Below the pieces are notes generated by a model. It saw only the letters and a program-made list of their open reading frames with translations, was not told where the DNA came from and ran no database searches. Of a DNA stretch of 64,000 nt, positions 17,099 to 24,137 are shown piece by piece. The stretch lies in NCBI GenBank assembly GCA_019637675.1, contig JAHBVE010000001.1, positions 558,001-622,000 of the forward strand, given 5' to 3'. The position numbers and the translations under genes are program-made. The first letter of the stretch is position 1; each line of letters opens with the position of its first letter. This stretch comes from Anaerolineales bacterium. GTDB lineage: Bacteria; Chloroflexota; Anaerolineae; Anaerolineales; UBA11579.

Positions 17099-17871
17099 AA
17101 TTCGACGCACTCCTTTCCGCCGGCGGCATCCCCGAACCGGGCGAATCGCTCTACGAGTTCAGCCAGGGCCGCTCCAAGGCCCTGATCGAGATCGGCGGCA
17201 AGCCGATGGTGCAGTGGATCCTCGATGCGCTCAGCCAGGCTGAGCACATCGGCGACGTGGTCATCGTCGGCCTCAGCGAGGCCGACGGGCTGACCTGCAC
17301 GAAGCCGCTGAGCTATGTGCCCAACCAGGGCGAGATGCTGCCCAACATCCGCGCCGGGGCGCGCAAGATCGTCGAGCTCAATCCGGATGCCAAGTACTGC
17401 GTGCTGGTGCCCTCTGACACGCCGGCCATCACCGGCGAAATGGTGGACTGGGTGCTGCAGCAAGTGCGCATCCCTGACGACGAAATGCTCTACAACGTGG
17501 TCGAGAAAGATGTGATGGAAGCGCGTTTCCCCGACTCGCGGCGCACCTTCACGCGCCTCAAAGACGCCGAGGTGTGCGGCGGGGATGTGACCCCGGTGGC
17601 GCTCAGCGTCATCCTCTCCAGCGGCGGCACCTGGGAGAAGCTGAGCGAGGCGCGCAAGAGCCCGCTCAAACAGGCCGCCATGATCGGCTTCGATACCCTG
17701 TTCCTGGCGCTGATCCGCCAGCTCACCATCGAGGATGCTGCCCGGCGGGCCGGCCGCAGCCTGGGCCTGCGCGCTCGCGCCCAGAAGTGCCCGTATGCCG
17801 AGATCGGCATGGATGTGGACAAGGCCCACCATCTCGAAGTCATCCGCAAGTATTTGGAAACCAAGAACTGA
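17095..17871 (+). CDS. MobA-like NTP transferase domain protein
   Basis: 258 residues from a TTG start forming TTGA with the preceding stop. The N-terminus DALLSAGGIPEPGESLYEFSQGRSKALIEIGGKPMVQW is a variant of the nucleotidyltransferase LxAGG...RxxK...IxGKPM motif. VLVPSDTPAITGEMVDWVL supplies the metal-binding Asp. This fold transfers a nucleotide to a sugar phosphate, cofactor or polyol phosphate. The substrate is unknown. The insertion before the conserved Lys is longer than in MobA, and the C-terminal helical part (QAAMIGFDTLFLALIRQL) is distinctive. Confidence 0.75.
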   Translation: MKFDALLSAGGIPEPGESLYEFSQGRSKALIEIGGKPMVQWILDALSQAEHIGDVVIVGLSEADGLTCTKPLSYVPNQGEMLPNIRAGARKIVELNPDAKYCVLVPSDTPAITGEMVDWVLQQVRIPDDEMLYNVVEKDVMEARFPDSRRTFTRLKDAEVCGGDVTPVALSVILSSGGTWEKLSEARKSPLKQAAMIGFDTLFLALIRQLTIEDAARRAGRSLGLRARAQKCPYAEIGMDVDKAHHLEVIRKYLETKN

Positions 17872-18410
17872 TGGACAAGTGGCTTAAGCTCGACGCGCAG
17901 TTGTCTGCGCGCTTGCACGTGGCGGAGAAGCCCGGCTTGCTGCGCCGCCTGGCCATCTTCTTCGGCCACTCCGGCGATTCATGGTTCTGGGGGCTCGGCC
18001 TGGCCCTGGTGATGTGGCTCGGCAGCGCCGATTGGCGCAGCCGAGCGCTGGCCCTGTTCGTCGGCATTGTCCTGACCGCCATCGTGGTGATGGCCATCAA
18101 GTTCAGCGTGCGCCGCGCCCGCCCGGCGGGCGAGTGGGGCCGCATCTACCGCAAGGCTGACCCGCACTCGTTCCCCTCCGGCCACGCCGCCCGCGCCGCC
18201 ATGCTGGCCGCGCTGGGTCTTGCTCTTGGCCCGGCCTGGTTCGGCGCGCTGTTGGTGGTGTGGGCGCCGCTGGTGGGCCTGGCGCGGGTGGCCACTGGCC
18301 TGCATTTCGTCTCAGACGTTGTCGTGGGCTGGCTGCTCGGCATCCTGATGGGCTGGGTGACCCTGCAGGTGCTCGGCCTCGACGCGGTCGCCGCCTGGCT
18401 GCCCTTCTAG
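17871..18410 (+). CDS. PAP2-family membrane phosphatase
   Basis: 179 residues. The start shares one base with the previous stop (TGATG). All three phosphatase motifs are present: KFSVRRARP, PSGHAARA and RVATGLHFVSDVVVG. Five or six hydrophobic helices surround them. Such enzymes dephosphorylate lipid phosphates, for example undecaprenyl pyrophosphate or phosphatidylglycerol phosphate, at the membrane. The coupled nucleotidyltransferase suggests a shared polyol- or isoprenoid-phosphate route, which is inference. Confidence 0.85.
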   Translation: MDKWLKLDAQLSARLHVAEKPGLLRRLAIFFGHSGDSWFWGLGLALVMWLGSADWRSRALALFVGIVLTAIVVMAIKFSVRRARPAGEWGRIYRKADPHSFPSGHAARAAMLAALGLALGPAWFGALLVVWAPLVGLARVATGLHFVSDVVVGWLLGILMGWVTLQVLGLDAVAAWLPF

Positions 18411-18449
18411 TTTGCGCTTGGCCCTGGCGATAGGGCACAATTGCCTTTC

Positions 18450-19676
18450 ATGATCAAATCCGCCTTGCAGCGCATCCCCAGCTATCTATTCATCCTCATC
18501 GTGCTTGTGTTCGTGGGCGGCTACTGGCTCGGCCAGCTGCGCGCCGCGCCATCTGGCGAGGAGAGCGCCGGCTACACCACCAACAATGTGCGCGCCCAGG
18601 TGACCGAGATCGTCCAGGCCGGCCAGGTGGACCTGGGCGGCAAGCTGCAGAACTTTCAGATATTAGCGGTACAAGTGCTGGAAGGCCGCTACGCCGGGCA
18701 AACCTTTGAGATCGATTACGGCCGCCGCCAGATCGTGGCGGCCGGCTCGTATTTTGTACCAGGCGACCAGCTGCTCATCACGGTCAGTGAATTCCCCGAG
18801 ATGCAGGCGCAGGCCTATTACACCGATTACGTGCGCAGCCGCCCGCTGGCGATACTGTTCCTGCTGTTCGTCATCGCCACCCTGTTCATCAGCGGCAAGA
18901 AGGGCGCCCGCAGCCTGATCTCGATGGCCTTCAGCCTCACCGTGATCCTGGCCTTCATCCTGCCCCGCATCCTGGCTGGCGAAGACCCGGTGTGGATCAG
19001 CGTGCTGGGCTCCTTCGCCATTCTGGCGGGTTCGCTGTACATGGTGTACGGCTGGACCATCAAGACTCACTCGGCCGTCATCGGCACGCTGATCGCGCTG
19101 CTGCTGACCGGCTTGCTGGCGGATGTCTTCATTCAGCTCACGCGCATGACCGGCTTCAGCAGTGAAGAAGCCATGTTCCTGAGCCAGCAGTCGCAGCTGG
19201 TGGTTGATTTCCGCGGGCAGGTGCTGGGTGGCATCATCATCGGCAGCCTGGGCGTGCTCGACGACCTGGTCATCACGCAGGCCTCGGTTATCTTCGAGCT
19301 GTATCTGCTCGACCCCAAGCAGGCCTGGCGCGCCCTGTACCGCCGCGGCATGCGCATCGGGCAGGATCATGTAGCCGCCACCGTCAACACGCTGGTGCTG
19401 GCCTATACCGGCGCGGCCCTGCCGCTCTTACTGCTCGTGACCGGGGCAGGTACCGACTGGTTCGCTTTCATCAACCGTGAATTTGTGGCCGAGGAGATCT
19501 TGCGCACCCTGGTGGGCTCGCTGGGGCTGATGGCGGCCGTGCCGCTGACCACCCTGGTGGCGTGCTGGGCCGCCACCAGTATGTCCGGCTGGGGACGGAT
19601 CCGCCCGCTGCTCGGCCCGGCCGTCCAGGCCGACCTTGACCATGAGCCCCACGGCCACGGTCACCACCATCACTAA
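18450..19676 (+). CDS. YibE/F-like membrane protein with His-rich C-terminus
   Basis: 408 residues from ATG 18450. One N-terminal membrane helix is followed by an extracytoplasmic beta-rich domain (about 45-125), then seven or so helices characteristic of YibE/F (LAILFLLFVIATLFISGKKG, GSLGVLDDLVITQASVIFEL, MRIGQDHVAATVNTLVLAY). The C-terminus is rich in His (HEPHGHGHHHH), which could bind metal. YibE/F proteins are uncharacterised putative transporters. CACAAT at 18436-18441 lies 8 bases before this ATG, suggesting leaderless initiation. An in-frame TTG at 18441 would add three residues. Confidence 0.8.
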   Translation: MIKSALQRIPSYLFILIVLVFVGGYWLGQLRAAPSGEESAGYTTNNVRAQVTEIVQAGQVDLGGKLQNFQILAVQVLEGRYAGQTFEIDYGRRQIVAAGSYFVPGDQLLITVSEFPEMQAQAYYTDYVRSRPLAILFLLFVIATLFISGKKGARSLISMAFSLTVILAFILPRILAGEDPVWISVLGSFAILAGSLYMVYGWTIKTHSAVIGTLIALLLTGLLADVFIQLTRMTGFSSEEAMFLSQQSQLVVDFRGQVLGGIIIGSLGVLDDLVITQASVIFELYLLDPKQAWRALYRRGMRIGQDHVAATVNTLVLAYTGAALPLLLLVTGAGTDWFAFINREFVAEEILRTLVGSLGLMAAVPLTTLVACWAATSMSGWGRIRPLLGPAVQADLDHEPHGHGHHHH

Positions 19677-19679
19677 GTC

Positions 19680-20348
19680 TTAGCTGTTCGCCCGCATAAA
19701 TGCGGCGGTCGTCTCCACGATCTCGTTCATCACATCCGCATCCGTGCGGCCTGAGCGCTTCAGCACCTTGAAGCTATGGTCGGCTGCGTCTATCCAGTGC
19801 AAAGTGGCCTTGGGCAGCTCGCTCACGATGGGTTCGAGCAGGGCAGGGGTAGCCAGCTCATCCCGCGGGCCTTGCAGGAACAGCATCGGCACGCTCACCT
19901 GAGCCAGGTGTTCGGCCCGCTTGGTGGCTGGCGCGCCGGCCGGGTGCAGCGGGAAGGCGAAGAACACGATGCCGCGCACACCCGGCAGCGGCGCTTCGCT
20001 GGCCGCCAGCGAGGTCATGCGCCCGCCGAAGGAGCGCCCGCCGGCGAAGAGCGGCAAGCCGGGCGCAGCCTCGGCCGCCGCGGCGCAGGCCGCTCGCACA
20101 GCGGCTCCCGTCACCGCCGGCGAGTCTGGCCGGCCGCGGCCGTGCTCTTTGTACGGAAAGTTGTAGCGCAGCGTGCCGATGCCGGCCGCGGCCAGCCCAT
20201 CCGCCAGGTTTTGCATACTGGCGTGGCGCATATCCGTGCCGGCTCCGTGCGCCAGCGCCAGCAGCGCCGTGGCGCTGGCTGGCAGCTGCAGCACGGCCGA
20301 TACCTGGCCGTGCTCACTCAGATCGAGTGTGAGTTCACGCATACTCAT
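19680..20348 (-). CDS. Alpha/beta hydrolase (TEX30/KANL3-like)
   Basis: 222 residues. The nucleophile elbow is GGRSFGGRM, and LALAHGAGTDMRHASM contains the oxyanion-hole HGAG. Asp in LFLQGPRDELATP and His in WIDAADHSFKV complete the triad. The closest general class is the dienelactone-hydrolase-like family including TEX30 and KANL3. It is a cytoplasmic esterase or hydrolase of unknown substrate. It converges on the YibE/F gene with only 3 bases between stops. A second ATG two codons downstream is possible. Confidence 0.8.
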   Translation of the reverse strand: MSMRELTLDLSEHGQVSAVLQLPASATALLALAHGAGTDMRHASMQNLADGLAAAGIGTLRYNFPYKEHGRGRPDSPAVTGAAVRAACAAAAEAAPGLPLFAGGRSFGGRMTSLAASEAPLPGVRGIVFFAFPLHPAGAPATKRAEHLAQVSVPMLFLQGPRDELATPALLEPIVSELPKATLHWIDAADHSFKVLKRSGRTDADVMNEIVETTAAFMRANS

Positions 20349-20365
20349 GCTGCCAGTCTAAAACA

Positions 20366-20393
20366 AAAACGCCCAGCGTATGCTGGGCGTTTT
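20366..20393 (-). terminator. Intrinsic terminator after DUF4287 gene
   Basis: AAAACGCCCAGC (20366-20377) pairs with its complement (20382-20393) around GTAT, with T-runs. It ends the minus-strand ArsR-SRPBCC-DUF4287 transcription unit and lies just before the next minus-strand gene. Confidence 0.9.
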
Positions 20394-20409
20394 GAAGATG
20401 CGCTTCGTG

Positions 20410-20766
20410 TTACTTGCGTGTGGCTTTCTTAGCTGCCTTCTTGGCAGGTTTCTTCGCAGTCTTTTTGGCTGCGGTCTTCTTGGCAGCGGTCTTGCGCGCT
20501 CCAGACAGCCGCAGCGTGTTGCTGGGGTCGCTGTGCGTGCCGCCGCTGTTGACGTGCTTGTCGCTGATGGTTGCGCCGTTCTTGATCACATGCACCAGTG
20601 CCATAGCATGGCCGCGCCCCAAGTCAAAGTCTTCTTTTAGCCAGGCAACGATCTCGCCCGCCTTGGTGTCGGCGCCAAAGCCTTTGGCCTTGGCCAGGGC
20701 AATGAACTCATTGGGCGTCTTGCCGGTCTTGGCTTCGATGTTGTCCAGATAGGCTTGGAATGACAT
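20410..20766 (-). CDS. DUF4287-domain protein with Lys/Ala-rich tail
   Basis: 118 residues. Residues 1-75 match the DUF4287 pattern (MSFQAYLDNIEAKTGKTPNEF, then KAGEIVAWLKEDFDLGRGHAMALVHVIKNG). Residues 88-118 are a repetitive AAKKTAAKK/KKPAKKAA tail of the histone H1 type, suggesting nucleic acid binding. It lies 5 bases after the SRPBCC gene, so it is likely in the ArsR-led operon. The DUF4287 role is unknown. Confidence 0.78.
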   Translation of the reverse strand: MSFQAYLDNIEAKTGKTPNEFIALAKAKGFGADTKAGEIVAWLKEDFDLGRGHAMALVHVIKNGATISDKHVNSGGTHSDPSNTLRLSGARKTAAKKTAAKKTAKKPAKKAAKKATRK

Positions 20767-20771
20767 AGGCT

Positions 20772-21266
20772 CTATTTTGCCAGAAATTCTTCCAAACGGT
20801 CCCAGGTCTCGGTGATGCCTTGCTCCACACCCATCTCCATGATCGCCTGCAGTTCTTCGGCGGTGGAGTAGGTGGTGCGGCCCACGACCTTGGTGCCGCC
20901 CTCCACCTCGATGAACTCGGTCGAGAGGCCGGCCACCGGCATGCCCGGGGCGGCGTTGCCGTCTTTGTCTGCAAAGACGTCCGTGCCGCTGAAGCGCTCG
21001 GGGGCCGAGATGGCGTCAAAGGTTTGCAACCCCCATGAGTCCATCGGTTCGCCATTCTCGCCTTTGCCGCTCATGCAGTAGTGCCAGCGGCCGCCGACGC
21101 GGAAATCCATATCGCAATGGGTCAGATCCCAGCCGTGCGGACCCCACCAGTGCTTGAGGTGCTGGCACTCGGTGAAGGCGGCCCACACCCGCTCGCGCGG
21201 GGCGGCGAAGGTGCGCTCCAGGTACAGTTCGGCGCCATCGGCCTTGATGATCATTTTGTCGCTCAT
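20772..21266 (-). CDS. SRPBCC/AHSA1-type protein
   Basis: 164 residues, the usual size. It begins with LYLERTFAAPRERVWAAFTE followed by LKHWWGPHGW, the signature of START-like AHSA1 (Hsp90 ATPase activator homologue) domains, and ends with WDRLEEFLAK. These hydrophobic-cavity proteins bind small ligands. Genes of this family are very often paired with an ArsR repressor, as here, where the start overlaps the regulator stop as ATGA (21263-21266). The ligand is unknown. Confidence 0.9.
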   Translation of the reverse strand: MSDKMIIKADGAELYLERTFAAPRERVWAAFTECQHLKHWWGPHGWDLTHCDMDFRVGGRWHYCMSGKGENGEPMDSWGLQTFDAISAPERFSGTDVFADKDGNAAPGMPVAGLSTEFIEVEGGTKVVGRTTYSTAEELQAIMEMGVEQGITETWDRLEEFLAK

Positions 21267-21649
21267 TTCTTTCTCCTTGGGGGTTTTGGTTTTTTGGGTT
21301 TGTGAGCCGGCGGGGTGGCTGGCTCGTTATCTGCCTGAAGCAGCTTCAGGTAGTCATCCAACTTGTCAAAGCTCTCGTGCCAGTTGCGGCGGCAGCGCTC
21401 CAGCCATTCGGTCACCAGGGCCAGTTGTTGCGCCTCCAGGTGGGCCGGGCGGGATTGGGCGGCCCGCCCGCGGCTGATCAGCCCGGCCGTTTCCAGCACC
21501 TTCAGATGCTTGGAGATGGCTGGCTGGCTCAGCGCGAAGGGGCGGGCCAGCTCGCTGACCGAGGCGTCGCCGCGGGTCAAGCGTTCAAGGATCGCCCGGC
21601 GGGTTGGGTCGGCCAGGGCGGCGAAGGTGAGGCTGAGAGTGTCTGTCAT
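21263..21649 (-). CDS. ArsR-family transcriptional regulator
   Basis: 128 residues. It has a winged helix: FAALADPTRRAILERLTRG, then SVSELARPFALSQPAISKHLKVLETAGLI as the recognition helix. It lacks the ELCVCDL metal site, so it is an SdpR/YgaV-type regulator rather than a metal sensor. A Pro/Lys-rich tail (HKPKKPKPPRRKK) extends the C-terminus. It is first in an operon with SRPBCC and DUF4287 genes. AAAGG lies 7 bases before the ATG. A perfect 22-bp palindrome overlaps its -10 region, so it probably represses itself. Confidence 0.93.
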   Translation of the reverse strand: MTDTLSLTFAALADPTRRAILERLTRGDASVSELARPFALSQPAISKHLKVLETAGLISRGRAAQSRPAHLEAQQLALVTEWLERCRRNWHESFDKLDDYLKLLQADNEPATPPAHKPKKPKPPRRKK

Positions 21650-21664
21650 ATATAACCTTTATAT

Positions 21665-21686
21665 TATATAACTATATAGTTATATA
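21665..21686. promoter_or_regulatory. Palindromic operator overlapping the arsR promoter
   Basis: TATATAACTAT at 21665-21675 is followed directly by its exact complement ATAGTTATATA at 21676-21686. A minus-strand TATAAT (21668-21663) overlaps one end and lies 13 bases before the ArsR ATG. The position and symmetry fit an autoregulatory ArsR dimer site. Confidence 0.8.
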
Positions 21687-21721
21687 TCAGAACGGGCCGC
21701 ATCTGTCAACCGCGAGTTTTG

Positions 21722-22171
21722 TCAGCCCGCCAGCGCCTGCGCCAGCCCCACCAATACGCCTTCCGGCCCGCGCACATAGCACAGCCGGTACGAGTCCTCG
21801 TACTGAACGACCTCGCCGACCAGCGCCGCGCCCTGCGCGGTCAGTCGCGACAGCAACTCGTCGAGGTCGTCCACCGCGAACATGACCCGCAGGTAGCCCA
21901 GCGCGTTCACCGGCGCCGTGCGGTGGTCAGCGACTGGGGCGGGGGCGATGAAGCGCGAAAGCTCCAGCCGGCTATGCCCGTCCGGCGTCACCAGCATGGC
22001 GATCTCGACCGTCTGGTCTCCCAGTCCGGTCACGCGGCCGGCCCACTCGCCTTCGATCACAGCCCGGCCCTCAAGGGTCAGGCCGATCTCGGTGAAGAAC
22101 GTGATGGCGTCGTCGAGCGACTCGACAACGATGCCCATATTGTCCATCTTGAGCAGTTTGCTTTTTGTCAT
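21722..22171 (-). CDS. VOC-superfamily (glyoxalase-like) protein
   Basis: 149 residues with CAGGAGG before the ATG. Two beta-alpha-beta-beta-beta modules are visible: MDNMGIVVESLDDAITFFTEIGL and LGYLRVMFAVDDLDELLSRLTAQGAAL, ending with CYVRGPEGVLVGLAQAL. The metal-site residues fit an enzyme of the glyoxalase/bleomycin resistance class, but the substrate is unknown. It points toward the ArsR gene but has its own ribosome site and a 72-base gap. Confidence 0.88.
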   Translation of the reverse strand: MTKSKLLKMDNMGIVVESLDDAITFFTEIGLTLEGRAVIEGEWAGRVTGLGDQTVEIAMLVTPDGHSRLELSRFIAPAPVADHRTAPVNALGYLRVMFAVDDLDELLSRLTAQGAALVGEVVQYEDSYRLCYVRGPEGVLVGLAQALAG

Positions 22172-22231
22172 GTAACCTCCTGAAATGAAAACGACGCCAT
22201 GCCGGCGTCGCTATGCAGTGGGAATATGGAG

Positions 22232-22318
22232 CGGAGAGGGAGGGATTCGAACCCTCGATACCTTGCGGTATACGCGCTTTCCAAGCGCGCGCACTAGGCC
22301 AGACTATGCGACCTCTCC
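22232..22318 (-). tRNA. tRNA-Ser(GGA)
   Basis: 87 bases on the minus strand. Acceptor GGAGAGG/CCTCTCC, D-arm, anticodon stem CGCGC/GCGCG with loop TTGGAAA (anticodon GGA), a long type II variable arm (TATACC-GCAA-GGTAT) and T-loop TTCGAAT. CCA is not encoded. A TATAAT box on the minus strand at 22335-22330 ends 11 bases before the 5' end. Confidence 0.97.
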
Positions 22319-22350
22319 AATGAGGCGCAATTATAACTAGTTTGTAAAGA

Positions 22351-22452
22351 TAGTCGATTGGTCAGCTAGTCGATTAATCGATTAGTCGATTAGTCGATTA
22401 GTCGATTGGTCAGCTAGTCGATTAGTTGATTGATTGATTAATCGATTAATCC
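22351..22452. repeat. 8-bp tandem repeat array (GTCGATTA type)
   Basis: About twelve near-perfect units of GTCGATTA, with GATTGGTCAGCTA interruptions and ATTAATCG variants, fill the space between the tRNA-Ser promoter and folK. A similar GATTAATC cluster lies at 38258-38288. Unit lengths of exactly 8 with no spacer exclude CRISPR. Confidence 0.8.
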
Positions 22453-22523
22453 ATTGGTCTACCGACCAAGCAACCAGCCGACCACTCGACCATATTTTCA
22501 CCCATCCCTTATACTCTCATCCC

Positions 22524-23033
22524 ATGACTGGCACTCTCATATACCTCGGCCTCGGCAGCAACCGCGGCGACCGCTTGGCCAATTTGCAGGTCGCCATCGC
22601 CGCCCTGGCGCCGGCCGTGCGCGTCCTGCGCCAGAGCGCCGTGTACGAGACCGAACCGTGGGGCTATGCCGAGCAGGCCCGCTTCCTCAACCTGGCCCTC
22701 GAAGCCGAGACCGAGCTGGCGCCGGCTGAGCTGCTGCAGCACATCAAGCAGGTCGAGCAGCAGGTGGGGCGGGTGGCCAGCTTCCGCTACGGCCCGCGCG
22801 AGATCGATATCGACATCCTGCTGTACGGCAATTTTCAAATCGACCTCAGCGAAGCTGAGGCCGATCTGAAAATACCCCATCCACGCCTGGCCGAGCGCGC
22901 CTTCGTGCTGGTGCCGCTGGCCGAGTTGGCCCCCGAGCTGCCGGTGCCCGGCAGCGGGCGCACCGCCAGCCAGCTGCTGGCTGCGCAAGACGCCAGCGGA
23001 GTGCAGCTATTTGACCCGGGAGCAGCCGCATGA
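22524..23033 (+). CDS. folK: 2-amino-4-hydroxy-6-hydroxymethyldihydropteridine pyrophosphokinase
   Basis: 169 residues, the typical HPPK size. It shows LIYLGLGSNRGDRLANL, YETEPWGYAEQARFLNLAL and the hallmark RYGPREIDIDILLYG followed by IPHPRLAERAFVLVPLAEL. It pyrophosphorylates the pterin alcohol before condensation with p-aminobenzoate in folate synthesis. It overlaps folP as ATGA. TATACT (22510-22515) lies 8 bases before the ATG and no ribosome site is seen, so the mRNA may be leaderless. An in-frame upstream start at 22434 lies within the repeat array and is rejected. Confidence 0.96.
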   Translation: MTGTLIYLGLGSNRGDRLANLQVAIAALAPAVRVLRQSAVYETEPWGYAEQARFLNLALEAETELAPAELLQHIKQVEQQVGRVASFRYGPREIDIDILLYGNFQIDLSEAEADLKIPHPRLAERAFVLVPLAELAPELPVPGSGRTASQLLAAQDASGVQLFDPGAAA

Positions 23034-23893
23034 AGATCGGTAACCGCGAATTCATCTGGGGCCGCCGCACCTATGTCATGGGCATCCTCAACGTCACGCC
23101 GGACAGCTTTTCCGGTGATGGCCTGTTGGAGCAGCACGATGCCGTGGAGGCCGCCCTGCAGCAGGCCCGCCGCTTCGTGGAAGCCGGCGTAGACCTGCTG
23201 GATGTGGGCGGCGAGAGCACGCGGCCCGGCAGCCAGCCTATCAGCGCCGAAGAAGAGCTGCAGCGCACCATCCCGGTGGTGCAGGCCCTGGCCGCCGAGT
23301 TCGATACGCCCATTTCCATCGATACCTACAAGGCCAGCACCGCCGCTGCCGCGCTGGACGCCGGCGCCGCGCTGGTGAATGACGTATGGGGTCTACGCGC
23401 CGACCTGGACCTGGCCCCCTTGGTCGCCGCCCGCGGCGTGCCGGTCATCCTGATGCACAACCGCAGCCAGCCGGCCAACGCCGAGGTGCGCGAGCGCCTG
23501 GGCGGCCGCTATGTGGGCGTGGAGTACGCCGAGCTCATCCAGGATATCCGCCGTGAATTGCAGGAAAGCGTCGCCATCGCCCGTGCGGCTGGCATTCAGG
23601 ACACGCACATCATCCTCGACCCTGGCATCGGCTTCGGCAAAACGGTGGAGCAGAATTTGGAGCTGCTTGACCGCGGCGGCGAGTTGCGCTACCTGGGTTA
23701 CCCGCTGTTGGTCGGCCCCTCGCGCAAATCGTTCATCGGCTACACGCTCGACCTGCCGCCTGACCAGCGCATCGAAGGCACCGCCGCCGCGGTGGCCGTC
23801 AGCATCGTGCGCGGCGGCGCCGACATCGTGCGCGTGCACGATGTCGAGCCCCTGATGCGCGTCGTGCGCATGACCGACGCCATCGTGCGTTGA
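23030..23893 (+). CDS. folP: Dihydropteroate synthase
   Basis: 287 residues. It has the DHPS signatures MGILNVTPDSFSGDG, DVGGESTRPGS, ISIDTYKA, NDVWG, ILDPGIGFGKT and GPSRKSFIGYTL, plus a C-terminal IVRVHDV. It condenses hydroxymethyldihydropterin pyrophosphate with p-aminobenzoate. Start and folK stop overlap as ATGA. Other folate genes are not in the window. The sequence looks intact and of normal length. Confidence 0.97.
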   Translation: MKIGNREFIWGRRTYVMGILNVTPDSFSGDGLLEQHDAVEAALQQARRFVEAGVDLLDVGGESTRPGSQPISAEEELQRTIPVVQALAAEFDTPISIDTYKASTAAAALDAGAALVNDVWGLRADLDLAPLVAARGVPVILMHNRSQPANAEVRERLGGRYVGVEYAELIQDIRRELQESVAIARAAGIQDTHIILDPGIGFGKTVEQNLELLDRGGELRYLGYPLLVGPSRKSFIGYTLDLPPDQRIEGTAAAVAVSIVRGGADIVRVHDVEPLMRVVRMTDAIVR

Positions 23894-23918
23894 CGCGTAC
23901 ACAGCTGCAAACTGCCAG

Positions 23919-23946
23919 TTGACTTTCGTATTCCACTCTGTATAAT
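23919..23946 (+). promoter_or_regulatory. Strong promoter of the cysteine island
   Basis: TTGACT (23919-23924) and TATAAT (23941-23946) are separated by 16 bases. It is one of the best sigma-70-like promoters in the window and lies after the folP stop. The expected start near 23953 leaves only about 9 bases before the leader-peptide ATG. Confidence 0.85.
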
Positions 23947-23961
23947 GCTGCACAACGAGTT

Positions 23962-24012
23962 ATGAACAGCATCATCGCTTTCACCTGCTTGTGTTCGGGG
24001 CGCGCCAACTAG
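23962..24012 (+). CDS. Putative cysteine-sensing leader peptide
   Basis: A 16-codon frame (ATG 23962, TAG 24010-24012) reads MNSIIAFTCLCSGRAN. Codons 9 and 11 are both Cys (TGC, TGT) near the middle, unusual for so short a frame. It begins about 9 bases after the predicted transcription start of an operon for cysteine synthesis, and is followed by hairpins with a T-run. This is the classic layout of ribosome-mediated attenuation, in which low charged tRNA-Cys stalls the ribosome. There is no clear Shine-Dalgarno sequence. The promoter, frame and position are seen; regulation by cysteine is inferred. Confidence 0.6.
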   Translation: MNSIIAFTCLCSGRAN

Positions 24013-24013
24013 G

Positions 24014-24120
24014 CCGCCCTATTTCCGTTTAGTTCTTACGGCCAACAGAGGAAAACGGGCGGTGCCTGGCGCATGTGTAAACATGCACCGGGCAGTGCCC
24101 GTTTTTTGTTTCTGTTGGCC
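24014..24120 (+). promoter_or_regulatory. Attenuator-like competing hairpins before cysM
   Basis: CCGCCC (24014-24019), directly after the leader stop, can pair with GGGCGG (24057-24062). That segment is part of AAAACGGGC (24052-24060), which can instead pair with GCCCGTTTT (24097-24105), followed by more T. The larger stem is extended outside by GGCCAACAGA (24040-24049) with its exact complement (24111-24120), and inside by GCATGT/ACATGC (24071-24086). A small CGGGC-AGT-GCCCG hairpin with TTTTTT (24089-24107) could also terminate. Mutually exclusive pairings fit attenuation, but which form terminates is unresolved. Confidence 0.6.
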
Positions 24121-24137
24121 GTTTGCTTTTTGTGCTT

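Noticed and set aside
16840..17832. 330-codon minus-strand frame opposite the nucleotidyltransferase
   Set aside because: Antisense to two coupled genes with recognised domains or conserved starts; composition is shadow-like.
22351..22452. CRISPR array
   Set aside because: Units are 8 bases in direct contact, with no spacers and no cas genes.
23950..24120. T-box riboswitch for cysteine
   Set aside because: No T-box consensus (AGGGTGGNACCGCG type) or specifier stem I is visible. A leader peptide with Cys codons explains the layout better.
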